The notes under the pieces are model-generated. The model worked only from the letters and a program-made list of their open reading frames with translations, made no database searches and was not told where the DNA came from. Source: DATGFK01 sp040007395 (GTDB lineage: Bacteria; Chloroflexota; Anaerolineae; Aggregatilineales; UBA2796). From it: DNA of 49,250 bases. The stretch lies in the NCBI GenBank assembly GCA_040007395.1, contig JBDTVG010000031.1, forward strand, positions 1 through 49,250. Reading direction: 5' to 3'. Positions 9,701 to 18,125 of the stretch are shown here, in pieces. The position numbers were made by a program, and so were the translations under genes. Each line of letters starts with the position of its first letter. Position 1 is the stretch's first letter.

Positions 9701-10573
9701 CAAAGTTGAGGCTTGCCATGCAGAACTAAACAACTCGGCAAGTTTCTGTGAGCTAGACTTTAGCACACCTTGCAGGAGTTTGAATTTCTGATTACTGAGT
9801 TGTGGTTCACGAAGGTCATCGTCTTCAAAATAAGACTCGTTGTCTTCAACAGCGGCACGCACTTCTTGAATGGGCCAAGCCATTAGTTCGGCAAACAGAA
9901 TTGCACTCGCAAAACGATCCCCATAGGAACTCCATTGCCCGCTCCTTCGTGAGGTACGATGGTAATAGCCATCTGTGCCTCGGACAATCTGATTTGGGGG
10001 TACGATATTTGGCAAGTACGAATCTTCAATGTCGATCAATTCTACACAATGAGTAGCGGCATCTATCATAATATTGGAGCCAGCCAGATCGCAGTGAGCA
10101 ACTCGACTACTTTCGAGGTCAACGAGAATAGAAGCTAGCTTACGAGCAAGGTCAAGACCACTCTCAGTTGAAAGTATAAATTTGTTAGGTTCGATCCAGA
10201 AGTTTTGCCAATTTTCGCCCGAAATCCAAGGCATCAGGATTGCAAACTCAAGCTCTGGAAATTGCAAGATAAGATCCTTGTGCTTTCGGTTGATAAGCAT
10301 CTTGCGATCAGCAACAGTGACCCCTGGAATATCTTGGTAGTATTGTTTTAATGCGCCATTCTGAGTCTGGTTTTCGGATAAACGCCAGTGATCCTTGAAA
10401 ACTTTTAGCGCGTAATATTTGTTATCTGAGTCATTCAAACGATAGACTCGTCCTTTTGCCCCTTCCGCTACATAGACTGTATTGATACCAGTTGCAGCTT
10501 CGTGTTTGGCAAAAAAATATTGTTTGCCTTCTATTGTGAGATAGTCATTGAGCTGTGGGGCAAAATCAGACAT
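6722..10573 (-). CDS. Protein kinase with a C-terminal array of about 11 FnIII-like repeats
   Basis: A 1283-residue protein. Residues about 10-230 form a protein-kinase-like domain: glycine-rich loop YVAEGAKGRVYRL, lysine in YYALKVF, catalytic loop HCDLAGSN (H-x-D-x4-N), then LIDIEDSY, where the Mg-binding DFG is replaced by D-I-E, and an activation-like RGTDGYYHR. From about residue 320 to the end, a W-x-x-x-x-A-x-x-Y pattern recurs about 11 times (for example WSTVQAAEYYQV, WEPVENANTYCV, WQEIPGADHYRL), typical of fibronectin type III beta-sandwiches. There is no signal peptide or membrane segment, so the array is probably intracellular, unlike most bacterial FnIII. It follows PP2C by 14 bases, in one operon with VWA. 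It is predicted to phosphorylate a partner recognised by the repeats. Confidence 0.85.
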   Translation of the reverse strand: MSDFAPQLNDYLTIEGKQYFFAKHEAATGINTVYVAEGAKGRVYRLNDSDNKYYALKVFKDHWRLSENQTQNGALKQYYQDIPGVTVADRKMLINRKHKDLILQFPELEFAILMPWISGENWQNFWIEPNKFILSTESGLDLARKLASILVDLESSRVAHCDLAGSNIMIDAATHCVELIDIEDSYLPNIVPPNQIVRGTDGYYHRTSRRSGQWSSYGDRFASAILFAELMAWPIQEVRAAVEDNESYFEDDDLREPQLSNQKFKLLQGVLKSSSQKLAELFSSAWQASTLEECPPLEAWYDELQAAKIAKFVPTSLDIPQVRVENQTVHWSTVQAAEYYQVQIIFPGDDAPLLYEVSPSAAEYKINGQLQAVRVRACSGQRFSAWSIPIPIGALQKPHITIEDLPDGTGKQIEWDHIPGVSKYTRGTAAKTATKPTTRATFRYEGKAPGNYQFRVTAQLTFHGQEFTSSAIAEIQLLPETPRWNLATIEATPEFINLQWTPSMATEYHVYYQKEFVPIENKQVVNSPDVELQLSPGNYEFFVTAVYEGIESNRSESLIRAIPSIQSPIWVDEPQIQDGVVTLRWTDVLVAQPGDFRYQLSEINNRFEPVVLDNNAHRLALAPGDYTFQVAIIDKSGVQHSSSPAKFIQVQVNQSTILGPVECSINDEVTIQWLEVTGATHYYLNHHGTQDQPRRTADRYKCNEPQRRFKGIFSISGKHVFTVEACFGDLVGPKSALHTITVFSSVDEPRLKSRQIVARRGEEVRLVWSKSKKAEQISYEIQCALNPEFSHDVSVFTTDERAIAIDTTVSGTFYYRVRACREKQVSNWVEAIVEVAFSGPVIKACIASGSGSFITWEPVENANTYCVCHSPSPEFLDIETTRFETTSVFLDAEWISGYVRVQAIGGDYSVSTEIPVTETLPAPNWGSAIFTAEVHHDTVLYWQSDFDLWMPKFSIEIASTPDFSMPSTYIVDVNMLSVQLEEYGRYFARVHLCRDQQTSEWSEIAEIIVLSPAPSGLTLKSNSKGLKAEWDSIEAAQEYEIEWSTGKSFIASSDTGGIWITDNAYTQLAVPSGKIFVRVRALIDDTLTNWSRVVAVLVKRKPLQKPILQVSRQLDFDVNGEYMYLCQWQEIPGADHYRLERLTPNLECLWDGTETGQIVALPVGEIALRVVASEGYVETESASEIMNIIVTPSCPLLSVNVVERNVIFRWTTVAVATSYWLYARFVNTQQPWTRKSLAATASLEQQYTQQNVRTGTYECYVIARDEASGLESAPSAVVEFILK

Positions 10574-10587
10574 GATGTTTTACAGTG

Positions 10588-11409
10588 TCACCTATTCGAC
10601 AATATGAAATGCAACAACGAAATATCATCACTTGCAGGAGATGTCTCTAAGCTAGCAATGCTGGTGCTAATAGTTTCATCAGATAATTGAGCCAATGGGG
10701 TTTCAATAGATGCTAAACCGTCGGAGAACGCGAGGATATGTTTGATTCGTTTGACATCATCACCGCGAAAAATCATCGATTGTATATCACCCCGCGGACC
10801 AACCTTGGATGACCATCTACACCGTGTATCTGGCTGTTGAATAAAACCATTTACAGGCGCAAACTGTTCGTCTAATACTTGAAGCCGTGCATCCCCAAGC
10901 CACGCGAAAAACCAGCCTTGATTGAGCAGCATTCCACAAACAAACATTGCTTCGCTACCGTATTCACGTTGATTATCAAGCGCTCGCCTTGTCAAAACTG
11001 GTAAGTTGCTTGGTAAAGCATGGTTTTGAATAGTTTCCTGGCTAATAGATCGAAACTGTATTAGATATAATGTTAAGCGTTGGATGAGTTGTGCAGATGT
11101 TTTTGGGGGGCTAGGATTCAAAGCACGTGACCACAGCTTTTCGCAAAGATCGTCGCCAACTAACTGAGCGCCCAGATGCCCCATAAACGAACTGCCTACT
11201 CCATCACAAAGGGCAAAGACGATCTTGGGCTGATGGCTGCTCGATTCGCCCCAAGCTACTTTAAAATAATCCTGACCCAGTTGATGATATGACTGTGACT
11301 CAGCCGAACGCGCATATACGTAGCGAAGCAATGTGTCGCCTAGTGAATAGCGCTGCAATTGCGTTTCACAGCTTTGGTCTGATGTGAGTATGGAGCGTTG
11401 CATTCGCAT
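10588..11409 (-). CDS. PP2C-family serine/threonine phosphatase
   Basis: A 273-residue PPM/PP2C phosphatase. Metal-ligand and core motifs are present in order: VFALCDGVGSS (D-G-x-G, residues about 66-76), GSEAMFVCGM, FFAWLGDARL, ILAFSDGL and ASDDIS near the C-terminus. It should remove Ser/Thr phosphates using two Mn/Mg ions, presumably reversing the kinase encoded 14 bases downstream. VWA, PP2C and kinase lie on one strand with gaps of 24 and 14 bases, the arrangement of the TerY-P triad known from Ter stress-response loci. No ter genes are visible in the window. Confidence 0.9.
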   Translation of the reverse strand: MRMQRSILTSDQSCETQLQRYSLGDTLLRYVYARSAESQSYHQLGQDYFKVAWGESSSHQPKIVFALCDGVGSSFMGHLGAQLVGDDLCEKLWSRALNPSPPKTSAQLIQRLTLYLIQFRSISQETIQNHALPSNLPVLTRRALDNQREYGSEAMFVCGMLLNQGWFFAWLGDARLQVLDEQFAPVNGFIQQPDTRCRWSSKVGPRGDIQSMIFRGDDVKRIKHILAFSDGLASIETPLAQLSDETISTSIASLETSPASDDISLLHFILSNR

Positions 11410-11433
11410 GTGATGTTTATATAACCGTGCGGC

Positions 11434-12216
11434 TTAGCGTACCGGAGTCGCTGTAGACATTGCAAAAGCCATTTTGATTAGTGGATAATCATTTCCAGCA
11501 AACATCATGCGTGCGCCTAGTTGTAATCCCTTGTAACCCATTTCAAGCATCATGCTTCGATAGCTATCTGGAACCGCAGATGACATTTCAAATAAGCGCT
11601 TCGCATAATCGTTGATAAGTTCTGTCGGTGAACTAATACCCGGCCATGACTTTGCATCAATCGCAGTATCTCGCAGCAATTGAGCCGAAGGGCTGACAAA
11701 TATATTTTCTATCAACACATTACCATCTGGCACATTCATCCGCATGATACGTTGAGCTACGATAGATGCGTCACCGCCCATGTTCACCTCACCATCTGTC
11801 ATGTGGCAAATCAGTGGTGCTGGAACACCCACACTCAATTTTGGCAACTCTGCCCGAAGCAGTTCTTCAGCTCGAAGAAACGCTGCTTCTGTATTTGTTT
11901 GAGTTTGTGCAGTTAGGGTTGGCAAGCCAATTTGTGCCACTTGATCAATGGTTTTGATGCCGCCGAATACATCTTGCACATCCGACGTGTAAGCATAAAC
12001 AGCTAAACGATAGCGTGGTGAGATCACAGTACCTTTGGTTGATAATTGGATCATCCGTATGACGGACTCCTCAAAGGCTTTGAGAACCACATTCATGCGC
12101 GTTTCCGTTGATCCATCGTTGAGTTTTACATCCTGAGTCGCCATCGAGCCACTGCAATCAAGCAGATAGATGATCAGCGCGGGATTTTTTCGGTTTGCAG
12201 CGGCAGTATAGGACAT
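11434..12216 (-). CDS. VWA-domain protein (TerY-like)
   Basis: A 260-residue von Willebrand factor A protein. It carries a complete metal-ion-dependent adhesion site: D-x-S-x-S in LLDCSGSM (residues about 18-25), the Thr of QTNTEAAF and the Asp of HMTDGEV. There is no signal peptide, so it probably acts in the cytoplasm as a metal-dependent protein-protein adaptor. It is first in the VWA-PP2C-kinase operon, matching the TerY position. A function in phage defence or stress is inference from context: PLD-helicase, UvrD fusion and DUF499 remnant nearby. Confidence 0.88.
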   Translation of the reverse strand: MSYTAAANRKNPALIIYLLDCSGSMATQDVKLNDGSTETRMNVVLKAFEESVIRMIQLSTKGTVISPRYRLAVYAYTSDVQDVFGGIKTIDQVAQIGLPTLTAQTQTNTEAAFLRAEELLRAELPKLSVGVPAPLICHMTDGEVNMGGDASIVAQRIMRMNVPDGNVLIENIFVSPSAQLLRDTAIDAKSWPGISSPTELINDYAKRLFEMSSAVPDSYRSMMLEMGYKGLQLGARMMFAGNDYPLIKMAFAMSTATPVR

Positions 12217-12596
12217 TTGTTTTCTTTATAAAAGCATGATGTAAAGGGACATGAAGCATTCAATCATTATCTATTGCTATAGCTCATTCTGCTATGCTTC
12301 ACCTAGAGTTGTTACAGGTTTGTAATATTTATAAAAATTTCAAGCATATAATAGAAGGAGGCTATCCTTAATAAAAATTAAACCGAATTTGGCTATAGAA
12401 GAATTGACAAAGGGTTACTAGGACAGGGTATAACCTCTTTGGGAAAACTCGTAACTATCCAAGTTGAGTGCCACAACTGGTGTCAAGACCATCCCGCTTT
12501 ACCTTATTTGGTCTCCTTTTTACTGATGACCTCATGTCACTTAACTGCTAGGCTTTGCTCTACTTCAACAGCATATGCTGGATAGGACTAACTCAT
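12217..12596. promoter_or_regulatory. Divergent intergenic region between the VWA operon and RelE-UvrD
   Basis: This 380-base AT-rich spacer separates the leftward VWA operon from the rightward helicase gene, so it must hold promoters for both. No convincing inverted repeat or consensus promoter pair stands out by eye. Confidence 0.45.
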
Positions 12597-14681
12597 ATGA
12601 GCTATCTCGTAACTCTAAAACCATCTTTCTTAACTGACTTTATTGTTTTACAAAAAAACCTTCAGAAGAAAGTTCAAAAAGGCATCGATGACATCGCGCA
12701 AAACGCAGAGGCCGCCCGTGGAAATACGATCAAACCATTGGTTGGTCATGATAATATGTGGCGCTACCGCATTGGCGACTTACGGTTAGTTTATCAAGTA
12801 GCCGGAACCCTCGTGCAACTACTGGCACTTGGCTCACGTGGACGCATCTATGAACAAGGGGGGTGGGCAGACGCGGATGAAATTGACGAAATTAAATCTG
12901 AACATATTCAAGCGTTATCTTCAACGTCTACGCCTTATTTAACATCACAGCGACCAAGCTCTCAACAATCGGCAGCTTTACCACTCGTCCTAACCAGTGA
13001 AATTCTTGCAAAATGGCTAATCCCACCAGAGTTTTATGCTGCATTGCTAAATTGTCATACGGAAGACGAACTGAACAATGTAGTGGGCGTACCTGATGAC
13101 CATATTATGCGAGTTCTCAATTGTCTTTGGCCGCAACCTGCAATTGAAGTCATCGCACAGCCCGATTTAATTTTGGATAATTCCGAAGATTTACTTCGAT
13201 ATGCTGAGGGAGATTTGCTCGGCTTTCTGCTGAAACTTGACCCCGAGCAAGAAAAGTTCGTTGATTGGGCTTTGGAGGGACCAACGTTAGTTAAAGGTGG
13301 ACCGGGTAGTGGGAAATCTACGGTTGCTCTACACCGTGTCGTGTCTTTATACACGCGGCACTCTGGTACACCTCATATATTGTTTACCACCTTCACCACT
13401 ACACTAGCAATGGTTTCTGAACAACTTCTGGAGCAGCTCTTTGGCGGACCAATTCCTACTCAGGTAAAGATTGCAAATATCGATAAAATTGCCTTTGAGA
13501 TCGCGGCAAAATCATCAAGTGTCCAGCTATCTATTGTGAGTTTGGATGAAAATATACAAGCCGTTGAAGCAGCATTAGCCCATGTTGATTTACTAGGTAA
13601 GAACGTTTTTGAAAAGAGTTTTCTGAAGACGGCACTTGCCAATCTATCGACTTCATATATTTTAGATGAATTTGAGTTAGTGATCGAAGGGCAACAGTGT
13701 AATTCAGTTGAAGATTATCTGAAGGCAGATCGCATTGGACGTGAACATGCTTTCAATGAATCACTTCGCCGTTCGGTATGGGCATTATACGAACACTATT
13801 CAAAACTGCTCAATCAGAACAGAAAATTGACATTTGGAAAACTTCGCATCAAAGCATTACAGGCTGTACAAAGCGGTAATTGGACAAAAAAATATGATTA
13901 TGTGCTTATTGATGAGGCACAGGATTTATCGCCATGTGCATTAGCGCTGTGCATTGAATTGTGCAAAACCCCTCAAGGTATCTTCCTCACCGCGGATACA
14001 ACTCAATCACTCTACAATAGAGGCTTCCGCTGGAAGAACGTCCATGAGACTCTTCGTGTTACCGGTCGCACCCGTGTCTTCAACGTAAACTACCGTAGTA
14101 CAGAGGAAATTGGTATAGCCGCTAGTGAGCTAATTGCCGATCCGGAGGTAGGTGATGTAGAAACTGCTCATCAGAAGTTTAAGAATCACGGAGTGCTACC
14201 GAAAATCGCTGGATTCCCGTCCAATGAAACTCAAATTGAATGGCTAATCGAGCAATTGATTATCTCAGCACGCAAGTTACGTTTGCCTATTGGTGTAACG
14301 GCCATATTGGTTCCAAGCAACGATTTGGCTATTGAGGTGCAAAACATAGCGACGAAACTTAAGTTCCCAGCACGCTATATGAAAAGCACCGCCGTCGATC
14401 TACACTGTCCAGAAGTGAAGATTTTGACGATGCACGCGGCGAAAGGGCTTGAATTTCCCGTAGTTGCAATCCCCTTCCTCGAGGAAGGAATTATTCCCCT
14501 GATCTCCCCTAATGCCGATGAAAAAGTTGCTTCCGCTTACACAAATAGCTCACGACGTCTATTATATGTAGCCTGCACGCGTGCTATGCGTCATCTTCTA
14601 CTCACATATTCTAACCGCAATCCATCACGATTGATTGATTACTTATCAAAAGAGCGGTGGGAATGGCAAGAACCTATATAG
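12597..14681 (+). CDS. RelE/ParE-like domain fused to UvrD/Rep helicase
   Basis: A 694-residue protein starting at ATG 12597; the upstream frame has no good SD, while AGGA at 12584 fits this start. Residues 1-90 resemble a RelE/ParE toxin fold (KPLVGHDNMWRYRIGDLRLVYQV). A variable linker is followed by a superfamily I helicase: Walker A GGPGSGKSTVALHR, motif II YVLIDEAQDLSP, motif III LTADTTQSLY, motif IV NYRSTEEI, motif V MHAAKGLEFPVVAI and motif VI LLYVACTRAM. It should be an ATP-dependent 3'-5' DNA translocase. Fusion of a ribonuclease- or gyrase-toxin fold to UvrD suggests a defence or self-limiting role. No antitoxin gene is adjacent. It ends with TAG. Confidence 0.88.
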   Translation: MSYLVTLKPSFLTDFIVLQKNLQKKVQKGIDDIAQNAEAARGNTIKPLVGHDNMWRYRIGDLRLVYQVAGTLVQLLALGSRGRIYEQGGWADADEIDEIKSEHIQALSSTSTPYLTSQRPSSQQSAALPLVLTSEILAKWLIPPEFYAALLNCHTEDELNNVVGVPDDHIMRVLNCLWPQPAIEVIAQPDLILDNSEDLLRYAEGDLLGFLLKLDPEQEKFVDWALEGPTLVKGGPGSGKSTVALHRVVSLYTRHSGTPHILFTTFTTTLAMVSEQLLEQLFGGPIPTQVKIANIDKIAFEIAAKSSSVQLSIVSLDENIQAVEAALAHVDLLGKNVFEKSFLKTALANLSTSYILDEFELVIEGQQCNSVEDYLKADRIGREHAFNESLRRSVWALYEHYSKLLNQNRKLTFGKLRIKALQAVQSGNWTKKYDYVLIDEAQDLSPCALALCIELCKTPQGIFLTADTTQSLYNRGFRWKNVHETLRVTGRTRVFNVNYRSTEEIGIAASELIADPEVGDVETAHQKFKNHGVLPKIAGFPSNETQIEWLIEQLIISARKLRLPIGVTAILVPSNDLAIEVQNIATKLKFPARYMKSTAVDLHCPEVKILTMHAAKGLEFPVVAIPFLEEGIIPLISPNADEKVASAYTNSSRRLLYVACTRAMRHLLLTYSNRNPSRLIDYLSKERWEWQEPI

Positions 14682-14753
14682 ATTATCCCGACTTTGCTCG
14701 TGCTAGCTCCAAACTCTACTACCCCAGAACACGTAAATAACACTGGTGAGTGG

Positions 14754-15303
14754 TCACTCGCCCTCAAAACCGTGATTCTTGAACTTCAGCGTGCGGCTGT
14801 TCTCGCTGATGGTACGTATAGTTGAATCATCAAATCCGGTGGTCCGCTCTGCACTAATCTCAACGATGATCTCGACCTCGGTTCCTGTCAGGCTGGTTAG
14901 CCGTTGGATGATTTCCTCAACAATAGTTCCCATCTCACGGTTGACGCGCTGTGAATCAAGCGAGACGGTACCGTGATAGCGGGTTGTTAATCGCGGGCGG
15001 GCTGGCCCAGGTGTCTCATCTTCTTGTGTTTTGCCCCGAGTCGCTGAGGGGTTACCGAATGATGAAGGTATGGTTACCGCCACCGATCCTGCGGAGGCTG
15101 TCGCTTCGCGTTTGAGACGTTCCGCTTCGAGTTGCGCATCGGCGGCCTCCATACGGACCAACACCGAATTGTCATCCACCAAAACTGAACTCACAGGTTG
15201 CTGATAGACTAGCCCCCGATAGGTACCCTCTGGAGATGCTAAGGTCGCATACCCGAACGGTGCATCGGCCCGGCTAATTCCGCTGCGGATCGCTTCAAGT
15301 AGG
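14754..15303 (-). pseudogene. C-terminal fragment of a DUF499-family ATPase
   Basis: The open frame reads LLEAIRSGISR, then PFGYATL, VSVL and a long linker, and ends with EVEIIVEISAERTTGF, IRTISENSRTLKFKNHGFEGE. The closing TENxRTLKFKxHGFE block is, in my recollection, the signature end of DUF499 proteins, large ATPases found with DUF1156 methylase-like and other anti-phage genes. Only about 185 of roughly 1000 residues remain; the ATPase part is gone. The frame can be extended to 15419, but the part beyond about 15303 is antisense to the next gene. It is evidence of a lost defence locus. Confidence 0.6.
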
Positions 15304-15309
15304 ACGTTT

Positions 15310-17127
15310 ATGCAGCGCATTGACCCGTTTGCCACGATGGAAGCGGTCGAAGCGTGGCATTTGCGCGAGTATTTTGCTTCGGGCGGACAGGCGATGTGGT
15401 CTGCCAGCGTGACCCGCAACCTGATGAATCAACATCTCAAACGGCTCAACGAGACGACGCTGGAAAAAATGCGGCTGCCAATTCCAGGTGGGCGCTATTA
15501 TGTCATGCCCGTTGGTGTGGGTCGAGCGGCGGGATTTGAACACACTATTCCGCGCGATCACGTCAGGATCGATCCCGAATATGCGACAGCTTGGGTCAAC
15601 GACGACGACTGGATCGCCATGCAGGACTCGCCAGAGGGCAAGGGGATCCGTGACATCCTGGGTGGCGCGGACAACGACGATGCGCTATGGATTCATCCAT
15701 TCACCGATCATGATGGGGAAGCGAAGATGCTGTGCTGGCGCAGCCCGAATCAGGCTGGAGAGTACATTATTCTCAAGCCGACCATTGGTTCGCGTGTGCT
15801 GGCATGGAAAACGGTAGACGGTGAGGTGACATTCCCGCCGGGTGATAGTCGTGAACTGTTCGCACGTACTGACACGGTTGAACGCGAGTATCTGGGTCTG
15901 ATTGATCCGAACAGCGCTACTGGACTCGGCAAAGGCAAGCCCTACCGCATCGAAGTCATGGATGAGACCCTCGAACGGGCGAAAGCTAATGCAGGGGGTC
16001 TGGGCATGTACTGCAATATGCTCATGCTCTCCAAAGCATTGTACGGCGGCTTGCCGAATAATCCACCTGCGCCACTGGAGGATTTTATCGATAGCGCCGT
16101 AAAAACTGGTGCAGATGTGTCACCAGGCCGCGATTGGTGTTATGCGGCTTCACAGAAGATCTTGAGTTCGGGGCGATCTGTACCGCCTCTGTTGGTGCAG
16201 CGCCTCTCCGCGAGCAAGCATGACAAAGCAGCAGTTCCGCTCACAACGGCTCATTGGCTGGATACCTTATATGGCAAAGTCAAAACCCACATTGACGACT
16301 TTCGCCAGCAACGCGACGCGTTGGTACATCGCACTATGCCACCTGCGCGATTGTTCGATCATGCTTTCAACGCCGATGAACGTACCCACATCCAGACTGG
16401 AATGGCGCTGAATAAGCTATATAGTACGGTACGTGGGAAATTACTGCATGGCAAACACGCAGGCGAACGGCTTACCGAAATGGATATGGCGACGATTCGG
16501 CAGCAGCTTGACCACTTTCTGAGCAGGTTCGATGAAAGCGAACACGGCGCGATCCTACGCGGCGCAATGGTGGCAACCTACCTGAGCGACGAGCCGTCGG
16601 ATGCGGCATTATGGATGCTGGGCGAAAAGACCGAACGTGGCACGCTGCCCGGTATGGCCCAGCGTACTATTCAGGCACTGCGAGAAGTCGGCATTTTGGA
16701 TGAGATTGGCACGCTAGACGGCGGTGTGGTGCGCTATCCCGGCGCGACTATCTCAGAACCAACCTTCGCACGGAGCATTGGTATTCAGGGTGTTTGGTTC
16801 AACTTGTACTGCCAGCAGCAACGCGCGAAGGGCGTGCCTGTTCCGACACAAATCAGCGACGTACCCAAAGCCGAGATGAAAGCGGCTAAAGCGCGGATCG
16901 CTGAAATGGCACCAGCAGAGTTTCAGAATACGCTACTTACTGTCCGACGAACGAGCTATACGAGCAAGAAAGGCAGTGTTATTGAGCGGCTTGGAGTGTT
17001 CACTGCAAATGGTGAATTGCTTGGACTGCTTTCGACAGAAAATGAATCTCAATTGGCAGATGGTCAACAAATAACCCTTCACCGCGGATTGGCTGTTGAT
17101 GGGAATTTGCGAGCAATCTACGAATAA
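15310..17127 (+). CDS. Conserved-looking protein of unknown function, 605 aa
   Basis: I do not recognise the family. The start follows AGGACG at 15301. The N-terminal third is rich in aromatic and acidic residues and contains LPIPGGRYYVMPVGVG, TAWVNDDDWIAM and the acidic cluster ILGGADNDDALWIHPF, followed by CWRSPNQAGEYII. The middle is helical (AKANAGGLGMYCNMLMLSKALYGG). The C-terminal part includes WMLGEKTERGTLPGMAQ and looks beta-rich near the end. No membrane segment or signal peptide is present. The GADNDD cluster plus the RSPNQ-GEY segment faintly recalls the metal-binding region of two-barrel RNA polymerases (DxDGD), but the motif is not canonical. The gene begins at the DUF499 breakpoint and precedes a regulator and SSB. 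Confidence 0.75.
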   Translation: MQRIDPFATMEAVEAWHLREYFASGGQAMWSASVTRNLMNQHLKRLNETTLEKMRLPIPGGRYYVMPVGVGRAAGFEHTIPRDHVRIDPEYATAWVNDDDWIAMQDSPEGKGIRDILGGADNDDALWIHPFTDHDGEAKMLCWRSPNQAGEYIILKPTIGSRVLAWKTVDGEVTFPPGDSRELFARTDTVEREYLGLIDPNSATGLGKGKPYRIEVMDETLERAKANAGGLGMYCNMLMLSKALYGGLPNNPPAPLEDFIDSAVKTGADVSPGRDWCYAASQKILSSGRSVPPLLVQRLSASKHDKAAVPLTTAHWLDTLYGKVKTHIDDFRQQRDALVHRTMPPARLFDHAFNADERTHIQTGMALNKLYSTVRGKLLHGKHAGERLTEMDMATIRQQLDHFLSRFDESEHGAILRGAMVATYLSDEPSDAALWMLGEKTERGTLPGMAQRTIQALREVGILDEIGTLDGGVVRYPGATISEPTFARSIGIQGVWFNLYCQQQRAKGVPVPTQISDVPKAEMKAAKARIAEMAPAEFQNTLLTVRRTSYTSKKGSVIERLGVFTANGELLGLLSTENESQLADGQQITLHRGLAVDGNLRAIYE

Positions 17128-17185
17128 AAATGACTGGAAGACATGATTTTACAATAGGATGGTAGAAGCAAAAGGGGGAATTTTA

Positions 17186-18028
17186 ATGACTATTCATCGA
17201 ATTCTGCTTATTGAAGACGAAGCAGAGTTGTCGCATTGGCTGTCTGAAGATTTTCGCAAACGTGATTACGAAGTGTTGATCGCAACATCTCAAGCCGACG
17301 CTATTCGTGTCTGCCGAAAGATTCTCCCGCAGCTTATTGTCCGTAACGTCTCGGTCCCAACCTATTCAGTTGAGGAAGATACGATTACGTCGGCCTTGCG
17401 CTTAACTACACGCATCAGTCATATCCCTGTGCTGTTTCTAACACCGTTTGATAGTACCCATTGGAACACGAACGTTTTGGTAGAGAACTTTGGTATTATC
17501 GATGCTTATGTCACCAAGCCATTTGACATCGAAGAACTACACCTTCGAATTGAAGTCATGATAAAACAAACGCACCGTAAGTGGGAAATCGTTGATGGCT
17601 TGCCAAGTACGACCCTTATTAGAGAGTATTTGCATCAGCTTTTATATGGGCATGGTTTGCCAGAATGGACTTACCTTGATCTTGAGATCCATTCTTTGGC
17701 GAACCTTGAAACTCATTACGGAGTCGCTGAAAAGGAAGCTCTGTTGCATTACTTGGCGCTTCTAATTGGTGAAACACTCGATACATATGGAACATCCGAG
17801 GATTTCGTTGGATATCCCAGAGAAGGCAGTTTTGTGATAATAACCTTCACTCCTAATGCCGAAATCCTCGAAGCTCGCATTGTCGAAGACTTTACCAAAT
17901 ATATCTCTCAATTTGCCCCGATCCAATTGGGTATTAGCTCCGGACATGTATCCAGCAAGCTTGATAATCTTGAGTCTGTTGATGGCATCATAAGCCTTGC
18001 GCGTAAGCGCCACACAATGGCTGAATAA
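17186..18028 (+). CDS. Degenerate response regulator: pseudo-receiver plus degenerate GGDEF-like domain
   Basis: A 280-residue protein. AAAGGGGG at about 17170-17178 supports ATG 17186 over the upstream ATG at 17159. Residues 1-120 are a CheY-like receiver: the acidic pair in LLIEDEAE and the switch Lys in YVTKPFD are intact, but the phospho-acceptor position in LIVRNVSVP carries Asn instead of Asp. The C-terminal region has GGDEF-like topology, yet the signature loop is YPREGSFVII rather than GGDEF, so diguanylate cyclase activity is unlikely. It probably works as a non-phosphorylated protein-interaction module. It lies 58 bases after the 605-aa gene, possibly co-transcribed. Confidence 0.8.
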   Translation: MTIHRILLIEDEAELSHWLSEDFRKRDYEVLIATSQADAIRVCRKILPQLIVRNVSVPTYSVEEDTITSALRLTTRISHIPVLFLTPFDSTHWNTNVLVENFGIIDAYVTKPFDIEELHLRIEVMIKQTHRKWEIVDGLPSTTLIREYLHQLLYGHGLPEWTYLDLEIHSLANLETHYGVAEKEALLHYLALLIGETLDTYGTSEDFVGYPREGSFVIITFTPNAEILEARIVEDFTKYISQFAPIQLGISSGHVSSKLDNLESVDGIISLARKRHTMAE

Positions 18029-18125
18029 CTGCTAGTAATGGAGATGGCGCTTACGCGCCTGTTCCACGCTCCGCGAGAGGGCAATACCGCACTTTCAACT
18101 ATCCTTTTCACGGAGCGAGTAAACC

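Noticed and set aside
15304..15419. Extension of the DUF499 fragment to the minus-strand ATG at 15419
   Set aside because: It is antisense to the SD-led 605-aa gene and lacks family sequence.
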